A DNA stretch of 64,000 bases, from the NCBI GenBank assembly GCA_027365105.1, contig DAHXNZ010000007.1, forward strand, positions 1 to 64,000, given 5' to 3'. The DNA is from Thermoplasmata archaeon (GTDB taxonomy: Archaea; Thermoplasmatota; Thermoplasmata; Lutacidiplasmatales; UBA184). The notes under the pieces are model-generated. The model was not told where the DNA came from. It did not search any database and was given only the letters and a program-made list of their open reading frames with translations. This document shows positions 1 to 8,696 of this stretch, piece after piece (the stretch's first letter is position 1; the number at the start of each line of letters is the position of its first letter). The position numbers and the translations under genes are program-made.

Positions 1-224
1 GGCCGCCGACGCCGATTCTTGTGGGCCCGGCCCAACCTACAAATCCCAGCGTCTGAAAATAAACTCCGGAGGCTGGGACAAAACCCCCCTCCGGGGACGG
101 GGCGTGCCGACCATGAATCCCAAAGCCGGCTCATGCGGAAACGTTATCGTCACTTTCAAGGTCGAGCGCCGAACTTGGCGCTCTTCGTTGACTCCGTGCG
201 CCTCGATCCAGGCCGGACCTCGAG
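1..224. other. Upstream region of the hydrogenase-like operon
   Basis: No convincing gene is seen here; the reading frames present have the Arg/Pro/Ala-rich make-up of shadow frames. An AT-richer stretch with a TTATC core near position 143-147 could be the TATA box of the downstream operon, leaving a leader of roughly 50 nt. Further subunits of the complex could lie to the left of the window. Confidence 0.4.
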
Positions 225-2291
225 ATGAGCTTCTCCGCCCTGCTCCTCTGGACCGGACTCGCCGGGGCCCTCGCCGGCAGCCTGGCCGGATTTGCGGGGA
301 GGAGCCGACGGGCCGTTTCGGCCTCCTTCCTCGCGGGTGCCCTCGGTTGCGCGTTGCTGGCGATCCAGGCGTCGTGGACCCTCTTGGGCGGCGGGTCCCC
401 CGCGTTCACCCTATCGCTGCCGGGGGCTACCAGCCCGTCGCCCTTGCTCCTCCTTGCGATTTCCGAGGATCCTCTTTCGGCGTTCTTCTTGCTGGTCGTA
501 TCAGTGAGCAGTGGCGCAGTCCTCGTGGCGTCGGTCGGTTACGTGGACCAGTTCGTCCATGACCGCAAGGGAGTGCTGGCGGGGCTCTGCAATCTGTTCA
601 TCCTGAGTATGGTCCTCGTCTGCGTGGCCGGGACGGTCTTCCTCTTCCTCGTCGCGTGGGAGGCGATGACCCTGCTCTCCTACTTCCTCGTGATCCACGA
701 GCACGAAGACCCGGCCAACCGGAGAGCCGGCCTTACGTACGTCATCATGAGTCACGCCGCCGCGGGAGGGATCATCGTGGCCCTCCTCCTGCTGGCCGTA
801 GGGACGGGCCAGCCGGCCTGGAGCGGCATTGCGGCGAACGCCTCGGCGCTCTCGCCCTGGGTCCGCGACACGGCCTTCGTGGCCGCCCTGGTCGGGTTCG
901 GGACGAAAGCGGGTATGGTGCCTCTGCACGCCTGGTTGCCGGGGGCGCATCCTGCGGCCCCGAGCAACGTCTCGGCTCTGATGTCCGGCGTCATGATCAA
1001 GATGGGGATTCTCGGTCTCATTCGGGTCGTCTTCGACCTGCTGGCCGGAGGGCCCATGTGGTGGGCCTATGCCATCCTCGCCTTGGGTGCGGTCTCGGCC
1101 TTGGTCGGAGTGCTCTATGCCATCGCTCAGCACGACCTCAAACGGCTGCTCGCGTACCACTCGATCGAGAATATCGGGATCATCCTGATGGGGATGGGCG
1201 CGTCGCTCGCCTTCCTCGATCTAGGATACCTCCCGCTCGCGGCCCTCGCCCTGGCGGCCACGCTCCTCCACACGTGGAACCACGCCCTGTTCAAGCCGCT
1301 CCTGTTCCTGGGCGCCGGGGCAGCGGTCGGCGCCACCGGCACCAAGGACATTGAACGGCTCGGAGGGCTGATCCGGCGGATGCCCGGAGTCGCGCTCGGG
1401 TTCCTGATCGGCGCGCTGGCGATCTCCGCCCTGCCTCCCTTCAACGGGTTCGTCAGTGAGTGGCTCCTCTTCCACAGCTTCTTCGCGGCGTTCACGACCG
1501 GCTCGGTGCTCACCGAAATGATCTTTTCAGCCTTGGCGGCGGTGCTGGCCCTCACGAGCGGGTTGGCCGCGTACTGCTTTGTCAAAGCCTTCGGCATCAC
1601 GTTCCTGGCCCGGCCGCGCTCGCGGGAGGCCGAGACCGCCCCTCCGGTCCGTCGGTCCCTCATCGGCGGCATGGGGTTCCTGGCGTCGCTCTGCCTCCTC
1701 TTCGGCGTCGCACCCGTCCTCGCGCTCGACATGGCCAGTCCGGCGTTGACCCAGCTGACCGGCTCCACGCTCGGTTCGGGAATCTCTTGGGGCGTGCTGT
1801 CCTCCCTCCCGGGGCCGAGCGGAGCACCCCTCCCCTTGGCACCCGGTGTCTTGGCGTTGGTCCTGCTGGCCGGCCTGGGCGTCGTGTGGGTGGCCTGGCG
1901 GCTTCGGGGGCCTCCCCGGGTGACTCCCCGACCGAGTTGGGATTGTGGGCTGGACGAACCCACATCCCGGATGGAGTATACGGCCAGCGGGTACGCCCAG
2001 CCGCTGGAGCAGGTCTTCCAGGACTTCTATCGGCCCCACCCTCGCACCGAGACCCGGCCCGCGGTCCGGAGCGACTGGGCTTCACTGTCTCGACTTAGGG
2101 CGTTCTCCCAGGAGGTCATCGACCCGGTCTGGAACACCCTCTATGCGCCCATGGCGGGTGGCGCCCTCCTCCTGGCGCGAAAGGCCAGTCGGCTCCAGTC
2201 CGGCCGGATCCACTCCTACCTGGCGTACATGTTCGTCACGCTGATCGTGGCGCTCCTCCTGGTGCGCTTCGTTTGGGGGTTCTCCCCATGA
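225..2291 (+). CDS. HyfB/NuoL-like antiporter subunit of a hydrogenase-like membrane complex
   Basis: A 688-residue polytopic membrane protein of the NuoL/MrpA/HyfB antiporter family. Such subunits move protons or sodium ions across the membrane, driven by a redox module. Residues typical of a working channel are visible: Glu in AWEAMTLLSY, Lys in FGTKAGMVPLHAWLPGAHP, and Lys in NHALFKPLLFLGAG. The C-terminus ends in a further hydrophobic helix, as in HyfB. It is the first gene of a run of six whose stops and starts overlap or nearly touch. The ATG follows a GAG-rich stretch but no strong ribosome site. Assignment to the family is firm; which ion it carries cannot be read from the sequence. 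Confidence 0.9.
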   Translation: MSFSALLLWTGLAGALAGSLAGFAGRSRRAVSASFLAGALGCALLAIQASWTLLGGGSPAFTLSLPGATSPSPLLLLAISEDPLSAFFLLVVSVSSGAVLVASVGYVDQFVHDRKGVLAGLCNLFILSMVLVCVAGTVFLFLVAWEAMTLLSYFLVIHEHEDPANRRAGLTYVIMSHAAAGGIIVALLLLAVGTGQPAWSGIAANASALSPWVRDTAFVAALVGFGTKAGMVPLHAWLPGAHPAAPSNVSALMSGVMIKMGILGLIRVVFDLLAGGPMWWAYAILALGAVSALVGVLYAIAQHDLKRLLAYHSIENIGIILMGMGASLAFLDLGYLPLAALALAATLLHTWNHALFKPLLFLGAGAAVGATGTKDIERLGGLIRRMPGVALGFLIGALAISALPPFNGFVSEWLLFHSFFAAFTTGSVLTEMIFSALAAVLALTSGLAAYCFVKAFGITFLARPRSREAETAPPVRRSLIGGMGFLASLCLLFGVAPVLALDMASPALTQLTGSTLGSGISWGVLSSLPGPSGAPLPLAPGVLALVLLAGLGVVWVAWRLRGPPRVTPRPSWDCGLDEPTSRMEYTASGYAQPLEQVFQDFYRPHPRTETRPAVRSDWASLSRLRAFSQEVIDPVWNTLYAPMAGGALLLARKASRLQSGRIHSYLAYMFVTLIVALLLVRFVWGFSP

Positions 2292-3253
2292 CCTTCGACC
2301 TGGCCGAGCAGCTTGTCCTGTTTGCCCTTCAGTACCTTGTCGTCCTCGCGCTCGGACCGCTCCTGCTCGGGTTGGGCCGCCGGGTCCGGGCCCGGGCCCA
2401 GGGACGCGCCGGCGCCTCTCTCCTCCAGGTCTACCGGGACCTTTGGAAGCTCCTCCGCAAGGACGTCGTGTACTCCGAGAGCTCCTCGTGGCTGACCCGC
2501 TACGCCCCGGGGATATCCTTTGCGGCGCTCCTGGCCGGAATTCCCCTCATTCCCTGGCTCGTCCTTCCGACCCCCCTGGGCTACATCGGGGATCTGGTCG
2601 TCCTGGTGGGGCTCCTGGCCCTCTCGCGGTTCATCATCGCGCTCGCCGCGCTCGATGCCGGGAGCGCCTTCGGGGGCATGGGCTCCACCCGTGAAATGTG
2701 GATGGGCGCGCTCGCGGAACCGGCCTTCCTCCTCGTGATCTTCGCGTTCGGCGGCCCCGTGGGCTCGTTGCAGGCCGGGGTCATCGCCGCCTCGGGGGTG
2801 GCGCTGGGTCTTGCCTACGTGCACCCGTCGCTCCTCCTCGCGATCGTCGCCTACGTTCTGCTTCTGCTCGTCGAGACCGGCCGTTTGCCCGTCGACAACC
2901 CCGCCACCCACCTCGAACTCACCATGGTTCACGAGGCGATGGTACTCGAGTACTCGGGTCGAGACCTCGCCCTCATCGAGTGGGGACAGGGGGTCAAGCT
3001 CGCGATGATGATCGGCCTCCTGGCCGCTCTGGCGCTGCCGTGGGGGCTGGCCACCTCGTGGGGACTGGTCGCCCTCCTGGTCGCGGTCGGAGTGCTGGCT
3101 CTGAAGCTGGCGGGAGGCCACTACATCGTCAGCATTTTCGAGACCCGACTGGCCAAGTGGCGGCTCTTTCGCGTGGCGGACCTGATGACCCTGGCCGTGG
3201 TCCTTGCGTTCGGATCCCTCGTGCTCATCTACATGGTCGGAGGGGGCGCCTGA
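2288..3253 (+). CDS. HyfC/NuoH-like membrane anchor subunit
   Basis: About 321 residues, with multiple membrane helices, of the NuoH/HyfC/EchB family. This subunit links the peripheral redox arm to the ion-pumping arm. The acidic cytoplasmic loop typical of the family is present (ETGRLPVDNPATHLELTM, then HEAMVLEYSGRDLALIEWG). I chose the ATG at 2288, which overlaps the previous stop as ATGA; an upstream in-frame start at 2273 would add only a few residues inside the preceding gene. The last bases overlap the next start codon, so the genes are probably translationally coupled. Confidence 0.9.
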   Translation: MTFDLAEQLVLFALQYLVVLALGPLLLGLGRRVRARAQGRAGASLLQVYRDLWKLLRKDVVYSESSSWLTRYAPGISFAALLAGIPLIPWLVLPTPLGYIGDLVVLVGLLALSRFIIALAALDAGSAFGGMGSTREMWMGALAEPAFLLVIFAFGGPVGSLQAGVIAASGVALGLAYVHPSLLLAIVAYVLLLLVETGRLPVDNPATHLELTMVHEAMVLEYSGRDLALIEWGQGVKLAMMIGLLAALALPWGLATSWGLVALLVAVGVLALKLAGGHYIVSIFETRLAKWRLFRVADLMTLAVVLAFGSLVLIYMVGGGA

Positions 3254-3915
3254 TGAGCCTCAGCAGCGCCGCCCTGAGCGCGTTGGACCTCTCCGCCGCG
3301 GTGGCGCTCGTGACGGCCTGGCTCTGTCTCGTCCATCGGAGAATCAGCGCGTTGGTGGCGACCTACGCGATCCAGTCCGCCGCGGTGGCGATCACCGTGG
3401 GACTCATCGCGTACCTCTACCAGACTCCCGACCTGTACCTGCTGGCGGCGACCACCTTCGGCGTGAACGCCGTCGTCCTCCCCTGGGTGATGGACCGGGT
3501 GATCCTCTCGCTGAAGGTCGACCGGATGGTCGGCATGTACGCCTCGGTCCGGACGAGCGCCCTAGTGGGGCTGGGCCTGCTGCTCCTGTCCGTCTTCGTC
3601 GCGGGACCCCTCGCCCCGGTCGCCGAGGTCTCATCGGGCGGTCTCCTACCGATCTCGATGGCGACGCTGCTGATCGGCTTCTTCCTCCTCCTCAGTCGGA
3701 GGAAGGCGATCACCCAGGTCGTCGGCCTCCTGGTGATGAACAACGGGATCCTGCTCGCGGGCGTCGCCCTGACCTACGGGCTGGGTCTCTTCGTCGAGCT
3801 CGCGCTGGCGGCGAACCTGCTGGTCCTCGCGATTGTGGCGCGGATTTTCCTGACCCGGATGAAGGAGTCATTCGACCATGTGGACGCGGACGCGCTCCGA
3901 GCCCTGGAGGGGTGA
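3253..3915 (+). CDS. HyfE/NuoK-like small membrane subunit
   Basis: A 220-residue, highly hydrophobic protein with about seven membrane segments. It occupies the HyfE position between the HyfC-like and HyfF-like genes. HyfE proteins carry a NuoK-like part and sit between the antiporter-like subunits in group 4 hydrogenase and complex I-like assemblies. The ATG at 3253 shares a base with the stop of the preceding gene. Identity rests on size, hydrophobicity, family-like segments such as MNNGILLAGVAL and gene order; no catalytic motif is expected. Confidence 0.8.
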   Translation: MSLSSAALSALDLSAAVALVTAWLCLVHRRISALVATYAIQSAAVAITVGLIAYLYQTPDLYLLAATTFGVNAVVLPWVMDRVILSLKVDRMVGMYASVRTSALVGLGLLLLSVFVAGPLAPVAEVSSGGLLPISMATLLIGFFLLLSRRKAITQVVGLLVMNNGILLAGVALTYGLGLFVELALAANLLVLAIVARIFLTRMKESFDHVDADALRALEG

Positions 3916-3920
3916 CCGGC

Positions 3921-5405
3921 GTGTCCGCAAACTTCCCCTGGATGCTCGTGCTCCTCGTGACGCCCCTCGCGGGGTGCGGGTTGGTCGCCGTCTCCCGGAC
4001 CCGGACCCAGTTCAACGCCTGTGCGGCCGTGACCGCGGCGGCGTTGCTCGCGCTCACCCTCGTGATCATCGACCAGGTCCTGGTCGCCGGACCGACGTCG
4101 GAGGTCTCGGGCCTGCTCTACGTCGACGCGCTCTCGGCGCTGCTCATCCTGGTCGTTTCGCTGGTCGGGTTCGCGAGCCTACTCTATTCGATCGACTATC
4201 TGGGTCGGTCCGGGAGTCCCCACGAGGCCTCCCTCCCCCGACTCCGTCGCTACTACCTGTATGTCCTCCTCTTCCTCTTCACGATGTACCTCGTCGCGGA
4301 GGCGAACAACCTAGGTATCCTGTGGGTGGCTCTGGAAGGGACCACGCTGGCCTCGGCGTTGATGGTGAGGTACTATCAGACCCGGAGGGCCCTGGAGGCC
4401 TCCTGGAAGTATCTGATCCTGTGCAGCGCGGGCTTGGCCTTCGCGCTGTTCGGGACCCTGCTGCTCTTCCTGGCCTCGGTGCGGGCCCTCGGTCTGGGAG
4501 GCTCCGGGCTGGACTGGACGACGCTCGTCGCGGCGGGGAGCCAGCTCGACCCCGGGTTGGTCCGCCTCGCCCTCGTGTTCCTGTTCATCGGGTACGGTAC
4601 CAAGGCCGGGTTGGCCCCGCTGCACAACTGGCTGCCGGACGCGCACTCGGAAGCGCCGACCCCCGTCTCCGCGCTCCTCTCAGGGGCACTGCTCAACTGC
4701 GCGATGTACGCGCTGATCCGGGTCGACGCGATCACGCTGCAGATCCCCGGGTTCACGCTGACGCACTGGCTCCTGCTGGGATTCGGCCTGGTCTCCGTCT
4801 TCGTCGCCGCGTTCTTCATCTTGCTCCAGCGGGATCTCAAGCGCCTGCTGGCCTACTCCTCGGTCGAGCACATGGGAATCATCGCGCTGGGGCTCGCTTT
4901 CGGAGGGCTCCTCGGGATCTTCGGCGCGCTCTACCACGTACTCAACCACGCCGTGACCAAGGCCGCCCTCTTCCTGGCCGGGGGGAACCTGGCGGTCGCC
5001 GCCCAGACGAAGGATTTGGAGAAGATCCAAGGGACTCTCGCGGCGATCCCGGTGACCGGGACGGTCCTCCTCCTCTGCGGTCTCGCCCTCGCGGGAGTTC
5101 CTCCGTTCTCGATCTTCGCGAGCGAGTTCATCATCCTCTCGGCGGGCTTCGCCCATGGGGATGCCGTCGCGGCCATCCTGTTGCTGGTCGCCTTGGCCAT
5201 CGTCTTCGCCGGGCTCGTCGGTCATCTCGCTCACATCCTGCTCGGGAGCGCCTCGGAACTCCGGTTCGCTCCGGGAATGAGGAAGGCCGTGGGAGTCACC
5301 CTCGGGATCGGCCTCCTGGCCTCCCTGGCGGTCGGGCTCGGGCTCTTCCTCCCGGACCCGCTTTCCCAGCTCCTCCATCGGGCCGCTGAGGTGGTGGCCG
5401 GATGA
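3921..5405 (+). CDS. HyfF/NuoN-like antiporter subunit
   Basis: A 494-residue polytopic membrane protein of the NuoN/MrpD/HyfF family, the second antiporter-like subunit of the complex. Ion-path residues are retained: Glu in VALEGTTLASALMV, Lys in GYGTKAGLAPLHNWLPDAHS, Lys in NHAVTKAALFLAGGN. The start is a GTG at 3921, about ten bases downstream of GGAGG at 3906-3910. A GTG at 3912 overlaps the previous stop but lies too close to that ribosome site. The gene overlaps the next one by four bases (ATGA). Two intact antiporter-like subunits suggest at least two ion channels per complex. Confidence 0.9.
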   Translation: MSANFPWMLVLLVTPLAGCGLVAVSRTRTQFNACAAVTAAALLALTLVIIDQVLVAGPTSEVSGLLYVDALSALLILVVSLVGFASLLYSIDYLGRSGSPHEASLPRLRRYYLYVLLFLFTMYLVAEANNLGILWVALEGTTLASALMVRYYQTRRALEASWKYLILCSAGLAFALFGTLLLFLASVRALGLGGSGLDWTTLVAAGSQLDPGLVRLALVFLFIGYGTKAGLAPLHNWLPDAHSEAPTPVSALLSGALLNCAMYALIRVDAITLQIPGFTLTHWLLLGFGLVSVFVAAFFILLQRDLKRLLAYSSVEHMGIIALGLAFGGLLGIFGALYHVLNHAVTKAALFLAGGNLAVAAQTKDLEKIQGTLAAIPVTGTVLLLCGLALAGVPPFSIFASEFIILSAGFAHGDAVAAILLLVALAIVFAGLVGHLAHILLGSASELRFAPGMRKAVGVTLGIGLLASLAVGLGLFLPDPLSQLLHRAAEVVAG

Positions 5406-7057
5406 GCATCCCCACCCGGGAAGGCGAGGAGAGCCCGCCAGCGTCCCCGCCACCCACGCTGGCACCCACCGGGGATGTGTGGAGGCGAACCCGGGCCGAG
5501 GAGGAGGACCTGCTGCTCCGCCTCGGGCTCGGGCCGACCCGTTGGTCGCTGGGGGAACGGATGTGGTGGGTGTCGGTGCACCCCGACGGCTGGGTCGCGG
5601 CGTGCGAGCAGGTCACCGGGCCCTTGGGGCATCCCCTGTCCACGCTCTTCGCCGAGGATGTCCAGGACCGTGGAGGAGGAGTCCAGGTCCATGCGCTTTT
5701 TCTCGGGAATGATCCCACCCCCGGGGTGCACCTCTGCTGTCCGCTCGGTGAGCGAGAACCGAAACTCCCCTCGCTGGGCGGAACCCTTCCGTACGTGGTT
5801 CCCTTCGAGCGGGAGATTGCCGAGATGTTCGGCGTGGAGTTCGAGGGGGCTCTGGACCGCCGCCCACTCCTGCTCCACGAGACCCATCCCCGCCCCCCGC
5901 TTCGCCGGGGCGGCCCATCGCCCCCGTCCGGTGTGCGGGCGCCCTATGCGTTCACCCCGGTCGAGGGGGAGGGCGTCCACGAGGTTGCCGTGGGCCCGGT
6001 CCACGCCGGGGTCATCGAGCCGGGTCACTTCCGCTTTCAGGTCCTGGGCGAGAAGATCCTCGACCTCGAGACCCGATTCGGCTACACCCACAAAGGCACC
6101 GAGCGGCTCTTTGAGGGCCAGACGGTGGGCCGAGGGACGGTCTGGGCCGAGTCGGTGTCCGGGGACATGTCGGTTGCGGGTGGGGTCGCCTATGCCCACG
6201 CCGTCGAGCGCGCACTGGACCTCGCGCTCCCCCCGGAGGTCGAGGAGGCCCGGGGGCTCCTGCTGGAGCTCGAGCGGGTCGCCTTCCTGAGCGGGGATGT
6301 GGCCGGCATCTCTCTCGATGTGGGATATGCCGTCGGGGCGGCCCGCGCCAATATCCAGCGGGAACGGGCCTACGGCCTTCTCCAGGCCCTGACGGGTTCG
6401 CGCCTCGGGCGATTTGCGGTCGGGGTCGGCGGTTTTCGTCGGCCCCTTGCCCTCGAAACTCTCGACCAGATTCCGGGGATCCTCCGGGACATCTCCGAGG
6501 CGATCCAGGCGCTCTTCGACCTCCTCCTCGACAAGTCCTCGGTCGTGGACCGGCTTCAAGGAACAGGGATCGTGCCGCGGTGGCTCGCGGAGATGCTCCA
6601 CTTCCTCGGACCTACGGCCCGGGCCTCGGGACTGCGGATCGACCTGCGCGCCGATCGCCCCTATGGGGCGTACCACGGCCGAGAAGTTCGTGTCCCTCGA
6701 GGTCTGGCCGGGGACGTGCTCGCTCGCCTGACCGTGAAGGTCCAGGAGATCCTCGAGGCCTGCCGCTTGGCGACGTTGTTTCACCGGAGCCTGAACGGCG
6801 GGGTCGCGTGGCGCGTTCCCGTCCCCGCACCGAACTCCTCCGCGGCGGCCGGGCTGGGCTGGGTCGAATCTCCTCGGGGGGAGCTGTTGGTCTACGTCCA
6901 GACGGGGACGGACGGGAGGCTCCAGCGGGTCCACGTTCGAGACGCGTCGTTCCTGACGTGGCCGGCCATCGAGTTCGCCGTTCGTGGGAACATCGTCCCC
7001 GACTTCCCGTTGTACAACAAGAGCTTGAACCTGTCCTATTCGGGGTATGACCGATGA
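5402..7057 (+). CDS. HyfG/HycE-like large subunit fused to a 30-kDa subunit domain, lacking NiFe ligands
   Basis: A 551-residue fusion like HycE/HyfG. Residues about 30-160 are a NuoC-like 30-kDa domain (PFEREIAEMFGVEFEG), and residues about 195-551 a NuoD-like hydrogenase large-subunit domain (GPVHAGVIEPGHFRF, RFGYTHKGTERL). Catalytic [NiFe] enzymes bind the metal through an N-terminal CxxC and a C-terminal DPCxxC. Here the N-terminal site reads AESVSGDMSV (about 249-258) and the C-terminal site DASFLT (514-519). The only four cysteines in the protein lie elsewhere (68, 112, 113 and one in EACRL). The protein therefore cannot hold a NiFe centre. This matches the energy-converting hydrogenase-related (Ehr) complexes rather than a true hydrogenase. 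The electron partner is unknown. Confidence 0.9.
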   Translation: MSIPTREGEESPPASPPPTLAPTGDVWRRTRAEEEDLLLRLGLGPTRWSLGERMWWVSVHPDGWVAACEQVTGPLGHPLSTLFAEDVQDRGGGVQVHALFLGNDPTPGVHLCCPLGEREPKLPSLGGTLPYVVPFEREIAEMFGVEFEGALDRRPLLLHETHPRPPLRRGGPSPPSGVRAPYAFTPVEGEGVHEVAVGPVHAGVIEPGHFRFQVLGEKILDLETRFGYTHKGTERLFEGQTVGRGTVWAESVSGDMSVAGGVAYAHAVERALDLALPPEVEEARGLLLELERVAFLSGDVAGISLDVGYAVGAARANIQRERAYGLLQALTGSRLGRFAVGVGGFRRPLALETLDQIPGILRDISEAIQALFDLLLDKSSVVDRLQGTGIVPRWLAEMLHFLGPTARASGLRIDLRADRPYGAYHGREVRVPRGLAGDVLARLTVKVQEILEACRLATLFHRSLNGGVAWRVPVPAPNSSAAAGLGWVESPRGELLVYVQTGTDGRLQRVHVRDASFLTWPAIEFAVRGNIVPDFPLYNKSLNLSYSGYDR

Positions 7058-7920
7058 CGTTCCCCAAGGTTCTGAGCCCGGCCGCCCCGAAGGTCCCGTC
7101 TCCGGCCGGGAGCGGGCTGGATGGGGTCGAGACCCTGGGTTATCCGCTCGGGGCCCTGCCGTCCGTCCGGGGTCCCCCCCGGGCGCCCCAGATCGACCCG
7201 ACCCGGTGCGATCTCGATGGAGCGTGCGCCCGGGAATGCCCCACGGGAGCGATCACCCTCCGTGGGCCGGGCCAACCCCCGGGAATCTCTCTCGACTATG
7301 GGAAGTGCCTCTTCTGTTCCCTCTGCGTGGACGCCTGTCCCCACCAGGCCCTGAGTTCGGGTCCCATGGAAGAGATGGCGGTCCTGGATCGGTCCGACCT
7401 GGTGCTCGTTCGCGGAGCGCCGACTCCGGCCGGGGCCCCTCATGCCCTGCGCGAGGACCTGCGCAAGCGCGTCGGGCATCTCTTCGCGGGATCGCTGTCG
7501 ATCCGCACCGTCGACGCGGGGAGTTGCAACGGATGTGAGGTCGAGGTCGGTGCCCTCTCATGGCCCCGCTACGACCTCGAGAGGTTGGGAATCCACATCG
7601 TGGCCTCCCCTCGCCACGCCGACGCCCTCCTCGTCACGGGCCCGGTCACGCGGAACATGAGGCTGGCCCTGGAAAAGACCTATCGCGCGATGCCTACGCC
7701 GTCCTTCGTCGTTGCGGTGGGCGCGTGCGGAATTTCGGGGGGACCCTTTGCCGCTTCCGCCGAGGTCGAAGGCGGAGTGGACCGTGTGCTCCCGGTCGAA
7801 GTCTACGTGCCCGGCTGCCCGCCATCGCCCCTGGCCCTGCTGTATGGACTATGGCTTGCCTTGGGCCAGGTGGAGCAGCGCATGGTGAGCGGCGAACTTC
7901 GTTCTCCCCCCCGATCCTAG
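7054..7920 (+). CDS. Ferredoxin-NuoB fusion: electron-transfer small subunit (HyfH plus HyfI in one chain)
   Basis: A 288-residue protein joining two subunits that are usually separate. Residues about 47-100 form a two-cluster ferredoxin domain. The second site is canonical (C85, C88, C91, C95; KCLFCSLCVDACP). The first has Asp in place of the second cysteine (C52, D55, C58, C62), the pattern known from Pyrococcus-type ferredoxins with an Asp-ligated or 3Fe cluster. Residues about 145-275 are the NuoB-like small subunit, with all four N2-type ligands visible (C158, C161, C225, C255; GSCNGC, GACG, PGCPP). The chain should carry three Fe-S clusters, from the outer donor to the large subunit. 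It overlaps the preceding gene by four bases and ends the operon. Confidence 0.88.
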   Translation: MTFPKVLSPAAPKVPSPAGSGLDGVETLGYPLGALPSVRGPPRAPQIDPTRCDLDGACARECPTGAITLRGPGQPPGISLDYGKCLFCSLCVDACPHQALSSGPMEEMAVLDRSDLVLVRGAPTPAGAPHALREDLRKRVGHLFAGSLSIRTVDAGSCNGCEVEVGALSWPRYDLERLGIHIVASPRHADALLVTGPVTRNMRLALEKTYRAMPTPSFVVAVGACGISGGPFAASAEVEGGVDRVLPVEVYVPGCPPSPLALLYGLWLALGQVEQRMVSGELRSPPRS

Positions 7921-8261
7921 CGGTCTTCGGCAGACCTGGCGGCGATTCCGGAGCTTCCCCTCGGAGTGGCACGGAACGCCCGGTACCCGGGGCGAAGGGG
8001 CCGGCGGCCCTCAGCGGATTTGGTCGACCCCCCCCTGCGCTCACCCTCGGAGCGGAGATCTCCCCGCGCCTCCGCACACCGGGAGCGTGGGGGCGGAAGA
8101 CCGAGGCGGAGATGCGGGCTCGCCCCCCGTCGCTCAAGAGGGGAGCGGCCCCGGACCGGCGGCGGATCGAAGTCACGAGGAAATCGGAGCCGAAGGGCGG
8201 GCACCCCGGGACCCGGGGGCCAGAGTCGCCCGGCGGGCACCGCCGGTGTTCGGATATCCTC
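7921..8261. other. Intergenic stretch without a recognised gene
   Basis: 341 bases between the end of the hydrogenase-like operon and the convergent msrB gene. The open frames are Arg/Gly/Pro-rich and resemble nothing I recognise, so I treat them as non-coding. No clear hairpin-plus-T-run terminator is seen. Confidence 0.4.
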
Positions 8262-8648
8262 TCAGGGCGGGGACTCCGGCACGAAGAGGAGAGAAATCGA
8301 ATTGACGCAGTGACGGGTGTTCTTCGGAGTGAACCGCTCCCCCTCGAAGACATGGCCCAGGTGCCCCCCGCACCCGGCGCATCGTATCTCGGTCCGTGTT
8401 CCGTCCGGGTCGGGCAACCGCAGGACGGCGCCGGGAAGGGCATCGTCAAAGCTGGGCCAGCCGCAGCCGGAATCGAACTTGTCGGTGGACCGGTAGAGCG
8501 CGGTTCCGCACCGTCGGCAGGTGTAGGTTCCGGCGCCCCGAAAGGATTCGAACTCGCCTCGGAACGGGGGCTCGGTCGCGCCGTGCTCAATCACGGCCGC
8601 CTCGGCCCGGGTGAGCTTACGCCACTGGGAGGGGGGCACCTCAGGCAT
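8262..8648 (-). CDS. msrB: Peptide methionine-(R)-S-oxide reductase
   Basis: A 128-residue MsrB that repairs the R-form of methionine sulfoxide in proteins, using thioredoxin-type reductants. Two CxxC pairs that hold the structural zinc are visible (TCRRC and RCAGC). The catalytic motif RHCVNS is near the C-terminus, and the SGCGWPSF motif is typical of the family. I chose the ATG at 8648, which gives MPEVPPSQW; a TTG nine bases upstream is also in frame. It is a single gene, probably cytoplasmic, convergent with the hydrogenase-like operon. Confidence 0.95.
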   Translation of the reverse strand: MPEVPPSQWRKLTRAEAAVIEHGATEPPFRGEFESFRGAGTYTCRRCGTALYRSTDKFDSGCGWPSFDDALPGAVLRLPDPDGTRTEIRCAGCGGHLGHVFEGERFTPKNTRHCVNSISLLFVPESPP

Positions 8649-8696
8649 TGGACCCAAAGAACCGGGGGAGGCTAAGGCTCCTTCGGGCGGTGCGGG

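Noticed and set aside
5402-7920. Functional [NiFe] hydrogenase or formate hydrogenlyase
   Set aside because: All four Ni-ligand cysteines of the large subunit are replaced, so hydrogen chemistry at a NiFe centre is not possible.
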